From Bariatricus massiliensis (GTDB lineage Bacteria; Bacillota; Clostridia; Lachnospirales; Lachnospiraceae): 14,847 nucleotides of DNA. The notes under the pieces are model-generated. The model had not been told where the DNA came from. It saw only the letters and a list, made by a program, of their open reading frames with translations, and did not search any database. The translations under genes were made by a program, and so were the position numbers. The stretch covers positions 358,786-373,632 of the forward strand of contig NZ_LT574837.1 of NCBI RefSeq assembly GCF_900086725.1. Direction: 5' to 3'. Position 1 is the first letter of the stretch. Every line of letters begins with the position of its first letter. This document shows, in pieces, positions 1 through 6,216 of this stretch.

Positions 1-481
1 TCGCTTCATTGTTATGAATCTTTTCATCAATCGTGCGTAAAATAGAGCTAATTTTTTTCTGCGTTTGCAAAGATGGCAACTCTATTGATTGATTTTCCAT
101 ATCTCCTTTTGTCATATGTGCCATAACGCTTCCGTGCGTTCCGGCTGTCAGGCGATTTACAGAGTGTCGCAACCAATAATACAAATAAAACTTATCTGCA
201 ACATCATCATTCGGTATCAGTTTCCAAATATGATAGTGATAAATAACTTTCCCTCCGTCCCAAATTTTAGGACCGAAAGACGCCGACCACGCAAAAAGCA
301 AATCCTCATAATCACAGTATTTGTTTTCAGGTAGTTCCATATCTGAGTAATACCACCTGTCACTTGAAAAGAAGTTTCCAACACGCAAAATAGGGTACTT
401 TCCACTTGAAAGCAACTCGTTTTGTTTATATGCACGTCCATTTAGCACTTCACATATATCTCCAAATCTATATTTTGCCAT
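1..481 (-). CDS. hsdS: Type I restriction enzyme specificity subunit HsdS, N-terminal part (partial at left edge)
   Basis: This is the DNA-recognition subunit of a type I restriction-modification complex. It would pair with HsdM, and with HsdR outside the window, to choose the target sequence. The frame opens at ATG 481 behind a good ribosome binding site (AAAGGAG) and stays open to the left edge, giving about 160 residues. I see a first target-recognition domain starting MAKYRFGDICEVLNG. It ends in the usual conserved-helix entry LPSLQTQKKISSILRTIDEK, matching the family pattern P-x-L-x-x-Q-x-x-I-x-x-I-L-x-x-x-D. Family members are about 380-450 residues with two recognition domains, so the second lies outside the window. 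The start overlaps the preceding small gene by 14 bases, so translation is probably coupled. Base composition is AT-rich, as is usual for exchanged recognition domains. Confidence 0.9.
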   Translation of the reverse strand, partial: MAKYRFGDICEVLNGRAYKQNELLSSGKYPILRVGNFFSSDRWYYSDMELPENKYCDYEDLLFAWSASFGPKIWDGGKVIYHYHIWKLIPNDDVADKFYLYYWLRHSVNRLTAGTHGSVMAHMTKGDMENQSIELPSLQTQKKISSILRTIDEKIHNNEA

Positions 482-698
482 TGTTTTCTTCTCCTTTCAG
501 TTTCTTATATTGTCTTTTCCAAGCAGAAGAAGGCTTTTTGCATATACAATCTTGACTGGCAAAAGCACAAATATTTTCCAAATACGCATTTCCACAAATG
601 TCGGGATTATTTGCTCTACAACCATATGTTTGCGTTTCTGTATCCAATTCATTAAGTGGTGCTTTGAATTTTATTTTCAGTTCCTTCTCAGATTTCAT
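468..698 (-). CDS. Small Cys-rich protein between hsdM and hsdS (76 aa, unknown function)
   Basis: A 76-residue protein sits inside the restriction-modification operon. I chose ATG 698, which overlaps the end of hsdM by 11 bases; an upstream in-frame ATG at 755 lies deep inside hsdM and is less likely. The stop overlaps the hsdS start by 14 bases, so all three genes look translationally coupled. Five cysteines (C27, C35, C44, C51, C53) in a central block, with a basic C-terminus (PSSAWKRQYKKLKG), suggest a metal-binding or disulphide knuckle. I recall similar short proteins next to hsdM in clostridial type I systems but no assigned function. It may help assemble or regulate the methylase; that is inference only. 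Confidence 0.75.
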   Translation of the reverse strand: MKSEKELKIKFKAPLNELDTETQTYGCRANNPDICGNAYLENICAFASQDCICKKPSSAWKRQYKKLKGEENNGKI

Positions 699-2193
699 AC
701 CCAATCGCCCCCAGTTTCTTACGGATTTCGTCCTCCAATTCGTGGGACTTTGCAAACATTTCCGATAATTCGGAGGTAAGGCGAGTCATCTTTTCTTCAA
801 ACGGTTCTCCGTCGTCCTCAACTTCTTCAATGCCGACATATCTGCCCGGTGTCAAGATGAAATCCTGCTTTTCGATTGCCTGAAGGTCTGCAACGGCACA
901 GAAGCCTTTTACATCTTCAAGTGTTCCATCTTGGAAAGCGGAAAAAGTATCTGCCAGCTTTTGTATATCCTCGTCCGTAAAATCTCTGTGCTTGCGGTCA
1001 ACCATATAGCCCATCTTGCGGGCGTCGATAAACAGCGTTTTTCCTTTCTGCTTCTTGTTCTTTGAAATGAACCAAAGTGTTACCGGAATAGTAACGCTGT
1101 AAAAGAGCTGGGTCGGCAGGGCAACAATGCCTTCCACAAGGTCAGCCTGAATGATATTCTTTCTGATTTCGCCCTCGCCGCTGGACTGAGAGGACAACGC
1201 TCCGTTTGCAAGCACAAGACCAATCTTTCCGTTCGGTGCAAGGTGGTGTATCATATGCTGAATCCACGCATAGTTGGCGTTGCCGGCTGGCGGTGTTCCG
1301 TACTTCCAACGAACATCGTCTTTGAGTTTTTCCTGTCCCCAGTTGGAAAGGTTGAAAGGCGGATTTGCCATAATGAAATCTGCTTTCAGCGTTTTATGTA
1401 AGTCGTTGAAAAATGTATCCGCCTGATACGGTCCGAAATCGGCGTCTATGCCACGAATCGCCATATTCATCTTTGCCATTTTCCAAGTGTCAGCATTAGA
1501 CTCCTGACCGTAAACGGCGATTTCTCCACGTTTTCCGCTATGAGCCTGAATGAATTTCGCACTCTGTACGAACATACCGCCCGAACCGCAGCAAGGGTCA
1601 TAGACACGGCAGTTTTTGAACGGCTTTAATATAGCAACGATTGTTTTTACGATACTTGCCGGAGTGTAGAACTCGCCGCCCTTAACACCTTCATAAGCGG
1701 CAAACTGCTGAATACAATACTCATAAGTTCTGCCGAGAAGGTCTTTACTTTCTTCTGTGTCGCCCATATCCATATTGGTAAACAAGTCAACAACATCACC
1801 TAAAACACGCTTGTCCAAATCAGGGCTTGCGTAGTTTTTCGGTAAAACATTTTTAAGGGTTGTATTTTCCTTTTCGATGGCTCTCATAGCGTCATCAATA
1901 ACAGTACCGATTTCCGGTGTATGAGCCGCAGAAGCAATCTTGCTCCAACGAGCGTCCTCAGGCACAAAGAAGATATTATCTTCTACATAAGCGTCTCTAT
2001 CGTCCTCAAAGCCGTCCCCTTCAGCGACAAGCTCCTGATAGCGTTTTTCAAAAGCACTTGAAATGTAACGCAGGAAAATAAGACCTACGATAACCTTTCT
2101 ATATTCCGCTGCGGGGATATGCCCCCAAAGGACACACGCTGCGTCCCAAATCTGTTTTTCAAAGCCGATATTGGCGTTATTTCCGGTAGCCAT
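688..2193 (-). CDS. hsdM: Type I restriction-modification DNA methyltransferase subunit HsdM
   Basis: This is the N6-adenine methyltransferase subunit; with HsdS it methylates the host target, using S-adenosylmethionine. The protein has 501 residues from ATG 2193, which has a good Shine-Dalgarno (GAGAAAGGA) about 8 bases upstream. A 16-residue upstream extension has no such site and was left out. Visible domains are an N-terminal helical HsdM domain (about residues 10-140), then the methyltransferase core with SAM-binding motif I DPCCGSGG at 199-206 and catalytic motif IV NPPF at 277-280. The C-terminal tail (about 460-490) is acidic and probably helical. Length and motif order are normal, so the enzyme looks intact. 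It has its own likely promoter with a perfect palindrome (2221-2237), suggesting regulated expression. Confidence 0.96.
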   Translation of the reverse strand: MATGNNANIGFEKQIWDAACVLWGHIPAAEYRKVIVGLIFLRYISSAFEKRYQELVAEGDGFEDDRDAYVEDNIFFVPEDARWSKIASAAHTPEIGTVIDDAMRAIEKENTTLKNVLPKNYASPDLDKRVLGDVVDLFTNMDMGDTEESKDLLGRTYEYCIQQFAAYEGVKGGEFYTPASIVKTIVAILKPFKNCRVYDPCCGSGGMFVQSAKFIQAHSGKRGEIAVYGQESNADTWKMAKMNMAIRGIDADFGPYQADTFFNDLHKTLKADFIMANPPFNLSNWGQEKLKDDVRWKYGTPPAGNANYAWIQHMIHHLAPNGKIGLVLANGALSSQSSGEGEIRKNIIQADLVEGIVALPTQLFYSVTIPVTLWFISKNKKQKGKTLFIDARKMGYMVDRKHRDFTDEDIQKLADTFSAFQDGTLEDVKGFCAVADLQAIEKQDFILTPGRYVGIEEVEDDGEPFEEKMTRLTSELSEMFAKSHELEDEIRKKLGAIGYEI

Positions 2194-2215
2194 AATATAA
2201 ATCCTTTCTCCATTT

Positions 2216-2237
2216 ATTATAACGAAAACTTTTCGTT
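2216..2237 (-). promoter_or_regulatory. hsdM promoter -10 with perfect 17-bp palindrome
   Basis: On the minus strand a consensus TATAAT (2216-2221) lies 22 bases before the hsdM start. Directly upstream, 2221-2237 is a perfect palindrome with 8-base arms (AACGAAAA / TTTTCGTT) around one central base. It fills most of the -35 to -10 spacer region; no good -35 is seen (TTGCAA lies at only 14 bases spacing). A repressor or controller protein bound there would block or redirect the polymerase. As RNA it could also form a hairpin, but it lies upstream of the predicted transcript start. The binding partner is unknown; the small XRE regulator encoded just upstream is the obvious candidate. Confidence 0.55.
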
Positions 2238-2289
2238 GCAATTATCCATTATCAATTTAGCAATAGTAGTGTCCCATAAAACGGACTTT

Positions 2290-2499
2290 TCACTTATCTT
2301 CGGGTAAAACTTCCATAATATCATCAACAGTACAGTTCAAAGCTCTGCATATTTTAGCAAGGGTATCTGTTGTAACGGCTTCATCATTGCCCAGTTTACG
2401 CATTGTGTATTTAGTTAGTTCTGCGGTTTCCTGTAAATCTTTCTTTTTCATATCTCTGTCCAGCAAAATATGCCACAGTTTCTTATATGTAACTGCCAT
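2290..2499 (-). CDS. Small XRE-family HTH regulator linked to the R-M cassette (69 aa)
   Basis: This is a stand-alone Cro/C1-type helix-turn-helix protein of 69 residues. The fold is visible as an N-terminal helix (YKKLWHILLDRDMKK), the HTH core (LQETAELTKYTMRKLGN, about residues 21-37) and the closing TDTLAKICRALNCTVDDIME segment typical of the YozG/XRE class. The ATG at 2499 follows GGAAAGGAAGG. Its promoter is at 2552-2580. The gene reads into hsdM with a gap of about 96 bases holding a second promoter and a palindrome, so it is placed like a controller (C) protein that times methylase against nuclease expression. That role is inferred from context. Confidence 0.88.
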   Translation of the reverse strand: MAVTYKKLWHILLDRDMKKKDLQETAELTKYTMRKLGNDEAVTTDTLAKICRALNCTVDDIMEVLPEDK

Positions 2500-2540
2500 T
2501 CGTGTCCTTCCTTTCCGTGTGTTTCAACGAGAATATAGTA

Positions 2541-2580
2541 ACTCATTAAAGAGTATAGCACAAAACGCTCCGATTTTCAA
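2541..2580 (-). promoter_or_regulatory. Sigma-A promoter and short dyad upstream of the small XRE regulator
   Basis: Minus strand: TTGAAA (2575-2580), a 17-base spacer, then TATACT (2552-2557). This is a near-consensus vegetative promoter about 50 bases upstream of the ATG at 2499. Just downstream, 2541-2554 reads ACTC-N6-GAGT, a short dyad at the expected transcript start that could be an autoregulatory operator. The promoter is well supported by sequence; the operator is weaker. Confidence 0.7.
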
Positions 2581-2646
2581 TATAATTACTGTTATTTCGC
2601 ACTTTTTCGCTTTTAGGCAATCTCGATACCAACTATTCGTTATATT

Positions 2647-2670
2647 AAAAAAGAGGTGCGTTTGCACCTC
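2647..2670 (-). terminator. Rho-independent terminator of the Spo0A-C-like gene
   Basis: On the minus strand GAGGTGC / GCACCTC form a perfect 7-bp stem with a 4-base loop, followed by six U residues. The stem overlaps the stop codon of the upstream small gene. It separates the control block from the restriction-modification cassette. Confidence 0.85.
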
Positions 2671-2887
2671 AACTACATAGCTTATTCTCTTGAACCATCA
2701 GATAGATAGAAGCAATGACCTTTTCCACCGGAGGTTCTTTCCCATCCGGGGCAATCTGTTTCCAAAATGCCTGTGCCGTAGGGTCTGTGCTTTTCATAGC
2801 CGCCCTGATGGCAACGCTCATTTCATTTCTGACTTCTTGTTCACTCATTTTATGTGCTTTTGCAACTTCCTTAATTATGTCCTTCAA
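2669..2887 (-). CDS. Small protein resembling the Spo0A C-terminal domain family (72 aa, TTG start)
   Basis: This is a helical 72-residue protein of the group often annotated as Spo0A C-terminal-domain-like in clostridial ICEs. The pattern is a helix AKAHKMSEQEVRNEMSVAIR, then about STDPTAQAFW, then a second helix after DGKEPPVEKVIA. The start is a TTG at 2887, seven bases after a perfect AGGAGG (2894-2899). The frame continues upstream but only across a terminator and operator, so the longer 127-residue reading is not credible. The gene has its own promoter with an operator-like dyad (2919-2937) and its own terminator. It may bind DNA as part of the element's regulatory switch. The family call is from memory of the pattern and is moderate. 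Confidence 0.72.
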   Translation of the reverse strand: MKDIIKEVAKAHKMSEQEVRNEMSVAIRAAMKSTDPTAQAFWKQIAPDGKEPPVEKVIASIYLMVQENKLCS

Positions 2888-2918
2888 TATACTTCCTCCT
2901 ATGTCTTTTGGTGAGTGT

Positions 2919-2937
2919 CTATCACTAACAGTTATAG
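2919..2937. promoter_or_regulatory. Operator-like dyad A (core ACTAACAGT)
   Basis: This 19-bp near-perfect palindrome has arms CTAT..ACT and AGT..ATAG around three central bases; only one arm pair mismatches. The same core occurs at sites B (3402-3419) and C (3460-3478), all next to promoters around the XRE repressor gene. It overlaps the -10 of the Spo0A-C-like gene. The likely binding protein is the XRE regulator at 3042-3377 (inference). Confidence 0.6.
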
Positions 2938-2960
2938 TTATACCACATCTGATTTGTCGA
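2931..2960 (-). promoter_or_regulatory. Promoter of the Spo0A-C-like gene
   Basis: Minus strand: TCGACA (2955-2960), an 18-base spacer, then TATAAC (2931-2936). A second TATAAC copy sits directly upstream (2937-2942). The -10 lies inside operator-like dyad A, so a protein bound to the dyad should block this promoter. Confidence 0.5.
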
Positions 2961-3001
2961 AGTCCCGCATTACTTGTCGAAAGTTTAATTTTTTTCTCAT
3001 C

Positions 3002-3035
3002 AAAAAAAGAAAGCCCGCCTTTTATGGCGAACTTT
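3002..3035 (-). terminator. Rho-independent terminator of the XRE repressor gene
   Basis: On the minus strand a 10-bp stem (3026-3035 with 3010-3019, a few G-U pairs, 6-base loop) is followed by a run of seven U residues (3002-3008). It lies seven bases after the repressor stop codon and separates the gene from the Spo0A-C-like gene downstream. Confidence 0.85.
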
Positions 3036-3041
3036 CGTGAT

Positions 3042-3377
3042 TTATGGTGCAATTTGCTTTGAGTGTTTTAATAGGGTATCAATAACCTCATATATCTTGC
3101 TTCTATCTTCAGGAGCAAGCTTGGCAAGTTTTTCATTCAGTATGGAGTTCTTGACGGTATATCCTGTTTCCAAAACATCAGCAAGAACCATATCCGACGA
3201 TACTTCCAAAGCGTTTAGTATCTTAATAAAGGTTTCAAGTGATGGAATTTTCTCTCCACGCTCGACCATACCGATATAATTTGTTGTTAGTCCGGCTTTC
3301 TCTGCTAAATCCTCCTGACGGAACTTTTTCATAAGGCGATACTTTCTTATATTCTTGCCGATTGTATCAAGCTGCAT
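3042..3377 (-). CDS. XRE-family transcriptional repressor of the ICE control region (111 aa)
   Basis: This is a phage/ICE-type Cro/C1 repressor. The N-terminal HTH spans about residues 6-66: IGKNIRKYRLMKKFRQEDLAEKAGL, then the recognition segment TTNYIGMVERGEKIPS, then LETFIKILNALEVSSD. A roughly 45-residue C-terminal region (LAPEDRSKIYEVIDTLLKH) probably serves dimerisation. I chose ATG 3377 over the GTG three bases upstream because an AAGGGGG Shine-Dalgarno lies at suitable distance. The gene is transcribed away from the SLOG pair across a 150-base control region with dyads B and C, and site A sits in front of the next gene. It therefore probably represses itself, the Spo0A-C-like gene and the SLOG operon. 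The HTH call is firm; the regulon is inferred. Confidence 0.92.
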   Translation of the reverse strand: MQLDTIGKNIRKYRLMKKFRQEDLAEKAGLTTNYIGMVERGEKIPSLETFIKILNALEVSSDMVLADVLETGYTVKNSILNEKLAKLAPEDRSKIYEVIDTLLKHSKQIAP

Positions 3378-3401
3378 CACATCACCCCCTTCGGTGTACT
3401 T

Positions 3402-3419
3402 CTATAACTAATAGTATAG
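3402..3419. promoter_or_regulatory. Operator-like dyad B over the repressor promoter -10
   Basis: An 18-bp dyad CTATA-ACT-AAT-AGT-ATAG, one base shorter in one arm than site A. On the minus strand TATACT (3413-3418) inside it is a good -10 for the XRE gene 36 bases further on; the matching -35 is weak (TGTATA). This is the expected layout for autorepression. Confidence 0.6.
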
Positions 3420-3459
3420 ATTATGCTGAAAGCGATATACACCAACCTCACGGAAGATA

Positions 3460-3478
3460 AGACAACTATTAGTGATGA
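3460..3478. promoter_or_regulatory. Operator-like dyad C upstream of the SLOG operon
   Basis: Core ACTATTAGT (3465-3473) is the reverse complement of the core in site B. The flanks match sites A and B in part (GACA..GATGA). It covers the -35 region of the plus-strand promoter whose -10 is at 3498-3503. Confidence 0.55.
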
Positions 3479-3503
3479 TTTTCAAAGAATTTTGTGTTAT
3501 ACT
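3475..3503 (+). promoter_or_regulatory. Probable promoter of the SLOG operon
   Basis: A good -10 (TATACT, 3498-3503) lies 24 bases before the ATG at 3528. The -35 at 17-base spacing is poor (ATGATT, 3475-3480), suggesting a weak or activator-dependent promoter. Dyad C overlaps the -35. Confidence 0.4.
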
Positions 3504-3527
3504 GTCTTATGTCAGGAGTGATTTACA

Positions 3528-3980
3528 ATGGCTTTGGAAACAACAGCTACCTTTATAGGTCATAATGAATGCTTTGGATTATCCGCAGAAAAGCTCAAAA
3601 ATGTAATAAGAGAGCTTATCGAAAAAGGCGTGACAGATTTTCTGAGTGGAGGGCAAGGCGGCTTTGACAGGTTATGCGGTCGCTGTGTCTATGAACTCAA
3701 AAAGGAGTATCCGCACATCAATAACTATCTCGTTATTCCTTATCTCTCTTTCAATGTTTATGATAAAGAGCTTTTCGATTCGATAATATATCCCGACGGA
3801 TTTGAAAAATACAATTTCAAATCAGCCATTCCCGCAAGGAACAGATATATGGTGGATAATTCCGGCTATGCAATCTGTTTCGTCACTCATTCTTGGGGCG
3901 GTGCTGCCAAGACCTATGAGAGAGCCAAGAAGAAAAAACTCCAAATAATCAACTTAGGAGCAAAAGAGGATGGGGAATGA
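3528..3980 (+). CDS. SLOG-fold protein (YpsA/DUF1273-like), 150 aa
   Basis: This looks like a Rossmann-like SLOG-superfamily protein, a fold that binds nucleotides or nucleotide-derived ligands. The opening strand TATFIGHNE is followed by the glycine-rich loop SGGQGGFDRL (residues 40-49), a strand-rich middle (NNYLVIPYLSF), and the ligand-pocket signature AIPARNRYMVDNSGYAICFV (100-119) with GGAAKTYERAKKKKLQIINL at the end. ATG 3528 has a clear CAGGAG site about 9 bases upstream. The next gene overlaps its last 11 bases, so the two form an operon. SLOG proteins occur in phage-defence and nucleotide-signalling contexts and are also common single cargo genes in ICEs; the ligand here is unknown. 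Confidence 0.85.
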   Translation: MALETTATFIGHNECFGLSAEKLKNVIRELIEKGVTDFLSGGQGGFDRLCGRCVYELKKEYPHINNYLVIPYLSFNVYDKELFDSIIYPDGFEKYNFKSAIPARNRYMVDNSGYAICFVTHSWGGAAKTYERAKKKKLQIINLGAKEDGE

Positions 3981-4428
3981 AAGAGTGATATTCAGCAATA
4001 GGTTTGACCGACCTACGCTTGAACAAATTGAAGAAGAAATGAAAAACGAGAATTATGACGATAACGAAAACTCGATGACAGCGGAAGAATTTCTTGATTT
4101 TATGCGGAAGAACAGAAGGACTGTCCCCAATGAAAAGCGTATAGCTAATAAAGATAAATTTATATGGGCAGTCAGTGAGTTATCGGAAACCTATGAAATT
4201 GACGCAGATTTGATAGAGGACGATGACGGATATACCGCATTTATCTATATGAACTACGCTTCTTACAATGGATATATAAAGAAACTGCTTGGACTTATTT
4301 TTATCTTGTCCGATGACTTTTCTGTGTTCGAAGCGAAAGATAATAGAGACAGCGATTTGTTGATGTGTTTTACTTATCACACGCACAATGTCTATCTGAA
4401 AGATAGAGAAATAACAGATTTTGAATAA
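3970..4428 (+). CDS. Acidic protein of unknown function, coupled to the SLOG gene (152 aa)
   Basis: I do not recognise a family. The protein is acidic at the N-terminus (EEEMKNENYDDNENSM, residues 21-36), followed by a probable helix-rich segment TAEEFLDFMRKNRRTV. A compact region (65-150) then alternates hydrophobic strands and helices (FIWAVSELSETYEIDADLI, YTAFIYMNY, KKLLGLIFILSDDFSVFE). There is no signal peptide or clear membrane span. Its ATG overlaps the SLOG stop by 11 bases, with AGGAG upstream, so expression is coupled and the two products may act together. A strong terminator follows. A dedicated partner or inhibitor of the SLOG protein is possible, but this rests on position only. 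Confidence 0.75.
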   Translation: MGNERVIFSNRFDRPTLEQIEEEMKNENYDDNENSMTAEEFLDFMRKNRRTVPNEKRIANKDKFIWAVSELSETYEIDADLIEDDDGYTAFIYMNYASYNGYIKKLLGLIFILSDDFSVFEAKDNRDSDLLMCFTYHTHNVYLKDREITDFE

Positions 4429-4435
4429 TGTACTT

Positions 4436-4468
4436 GATGGCTACTCGAACGAGCAGCCATCTTTTTTT
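4436..4468 (+). terminator. Rho-independent terminator of the SLOG operon
   Basis: Arms GATGGCT and AGCCATC, with an inner CTCG/CGAG extension, form a long hairpin followed by seven T residues on the plus strand. It ends within two bases of the convergent CHAP gene's stop codon, so it insulates the two opposing transcripts. Confidence 0.92.
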
Positions 4469-6176
4469 AATATGCCGGAATACCGTATCCGTAGATAACA
4501 GAACTTCCAACCGGGTATGTTTTGGTTCTGCAAGTATCGCCTGAGTTGCCCTCAACGGTATAGACTGTACCGTTCTCGCATTTCTGAACAATACCGGTGT
4601 GGTCTGTTACACCGTCGCCCTCCCAATCAAAGAAGATGATTGTACCAGGCGAAGGCTCATACGAACCGTCTGCCCATTGTCCTCGGTCTCTGAACCATTG
4701 TACGCCGTTTACACAACCGGCATACTTCGGGATAATACCGGCGTCGATATATCCGCACTCGTTGGCACACCAAGAAACGAAGCAGGCACACCATTCTACA
4801 CGGGAGTCAAATCCGTACCAAGACCAGTAAGGCTGACCGCCTACATTACCTACCTGAGACAAGGCAACCGTTACGATTTGGTCGTCGCTGTATCCGATAC
4901 CGTAAAGCACCTGTGACCATAGCTGATTGTTTTCGTCCTGCAATAGCTCGGCAAGATAATCTTTCTGCTCTTGATTAAAGCCATACATAGCCGCCATTTC
5001 ATCAACAGTCTTGTGCGTTACCGTGATATACAGAAATGTTTCGGTTACTGTGGTTTCGGTCTGTACGATATTGCCGTGTCCGTCGTCGCTTTCTTCGATT
5101 TCGGTATGGGTTTTCGTTTCCGTTCGGGAAGAAATGTCGTTCATTTCCCAAAAAATATCCGACAGTAGCTGCTTCTTGGTTTCATCAACCGTAGCAACTT
5201 CCATCGGATTGTCGGGGTCGGTATTCACTTTAACAGAATAGACCGCAAGAACCTCTTTCCACACAGCTCGGCTGCCGCTCATTTCAAGGACATCATAGCT
5301 TACGGAGTTCTTTTCCTGCTCCAACCGGTCATCATATTCCTGATTGATTTCCTGAACGACTGTCTGCATTGACATTCCCGTGCCGGAATCCTCTCCTGAA
5401 AAGAAGATACCAAACACTGAACCCGCAATCAGAGCAACAAGGCATAGAACAATAATAACAACCACCGCAACCCAACCGCCGGCAGCGATAGCGGCAATAA
5501 TACCTTTTACCGCCGCTATGATTGCTTTGACTGCGGCAACGGTGGCTTTGGCTGCGGCTTTAATCGTAGCGGCTGTTGCTTTGGCGGTAGCTTTTGCCGC
5601 CTGTGCTGCTTTTTGAGAAGCCTTAACCGTCGCCTGAGCCGTTTTCTGTGCCGCCTTCGCCGCTTGCTGGCTTGTCTTTATAGCCGTTTTTGCAGTCTGT
5701 TCAGCCGTCTTAACCGATTTCTGTGCGGTTTTTGTCGCTTCTTTCCCGGCAAACTTAATGGTTTTCTTTCCGGAGGAAGTAGCAGACTGCTTAATGGTCT
5801 TTTCCGCCTTATCGACAGTCTTAATCGCAGAGCTTGTATTCTGCGAAGCCTGTTTTCGCAAAGACTGCTCGGCTCGTTGCTGCTTGAAACGCTGAATACC
5901 GTCCTTTGCAGTGCGTATATTCTCTTTTGTGGTTTCAAGTCCTTTTCGTCCCGCCTTGTCAAACGCATAAGCACCATCGTGAACCAATTCGTCAATACCG
6001 CTTTCCAGTTTATCGGAAGCATATTCCTCGGCAGAACTGCTGTTGGCATTTACCGACCGTTCCGCCTTTTCTTTTGTTGCGATATACGCCTGCTTCATTC
6101 GTTGGTTTGCAACGGCAGCCTTATCTATGGTTCGTATCGTACCTTTTGCACTGTCTTTCGTTTTAATATCAGCCAT
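4467..6176 (-). CDS. Conjugation-associated CHAP-domain peptidoglycan hydrolase (CD1108-like), 569 aa
   Basis: This is the cell-wall-opening enzyme of the conjugative machine, filling the VirB1-like role. ATG 6176 follows GGAGG at 6-7 bases. Residues 1-110 are charged. Residues about 110-230 are very rich in Lys and Ala (repeats such as QKSVKTAEQTAKTA and AKATAKATAATIK). One membrane span lies at about 234-258, and residues 260-430 are an extracellular stalk. The C-terminal CHAP domain (about 432-569) has catalytic Cys in EWCACFVSWC (C463 likely), catalytic His in DHTGIV (H526) and the VEGN acidic segment (542). Topology is N-in with the hydrolase outside. It is the last gene of the visible transfer operon, downstream of the sortase. 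Confidence 0.9.
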   Translation of the reverse strand: MADIKTKDSAKGTIRTIDKAAVANQRMKQAYIATKEKAERSVNANSSSAEEYASDKLESGIDELVHDGAYAFDKAGRKGLETTKENIRTAKDGIQRFKQQRAEQSLRKQASQNTSSAIKTVDKAEKTIKQSATSSGKKTIKFAGKEATKTAQKSVKTAEQTAKTAIKTSQQAAKAAQKTAQATVKASQKAAQAAKATAKATAATIKAAAKATVAAVKAIIAAVKGIIAAIAAGGWVAVVVIIVLCLVALIAGSVFGIFFSGEDSGTGMSMQTVVQEINQEYDDRLEQEKNSVSYDVLEMSGSRAVWKEVLAVYSVKVNTDPDNPMEVATVDETKKQLLSDIFWEMNDISSRTETKTHTEIEESDDGHGNIVQTETTVTETFLYITVTHKTVDEMAAMYGFNQEQKDYLAELLQDENNQLWSQVLYGIGYSDDQIVTVALSQVGNVGGQPYWSWYGFDSRVEWCACFVSWCANECGYIDAGIIPKYAGCVNGVQWFRDRGQWADGSYEPSPGTIIFFDWEGDGVTDHTGIVQKCENGTVYTVEGNSGDTCRTKTYPVGSSVIYGYGIPAY

Positions 6177-6216
6177 ACAATCCCTCCTTCCTATGCAGGC
6201 TGAATCACCTGTTGCG

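Noticed and set aside
89..441. Short frames on both strands at the left edge
   Set aside because: They lie over the open hsdS frame, lack ribosome sites and have no family-like sequence.
2888..3052. Upstream extension of the Spo0A-C-like gene to 127 residues
   Set aside because: The extension runs through the terminator of the XRE gene and through the promoter and operator, and a TTG with perfect AGGAGG lies downstream.
5613..6203. 196-residue plus-strand frame over the CHAP gene
   Set aside because: It is the complement of the Lys/Ala-rich repeat coding sequence (giving Leu/Arg/Cys-rich nonsense) with no ribosome site.
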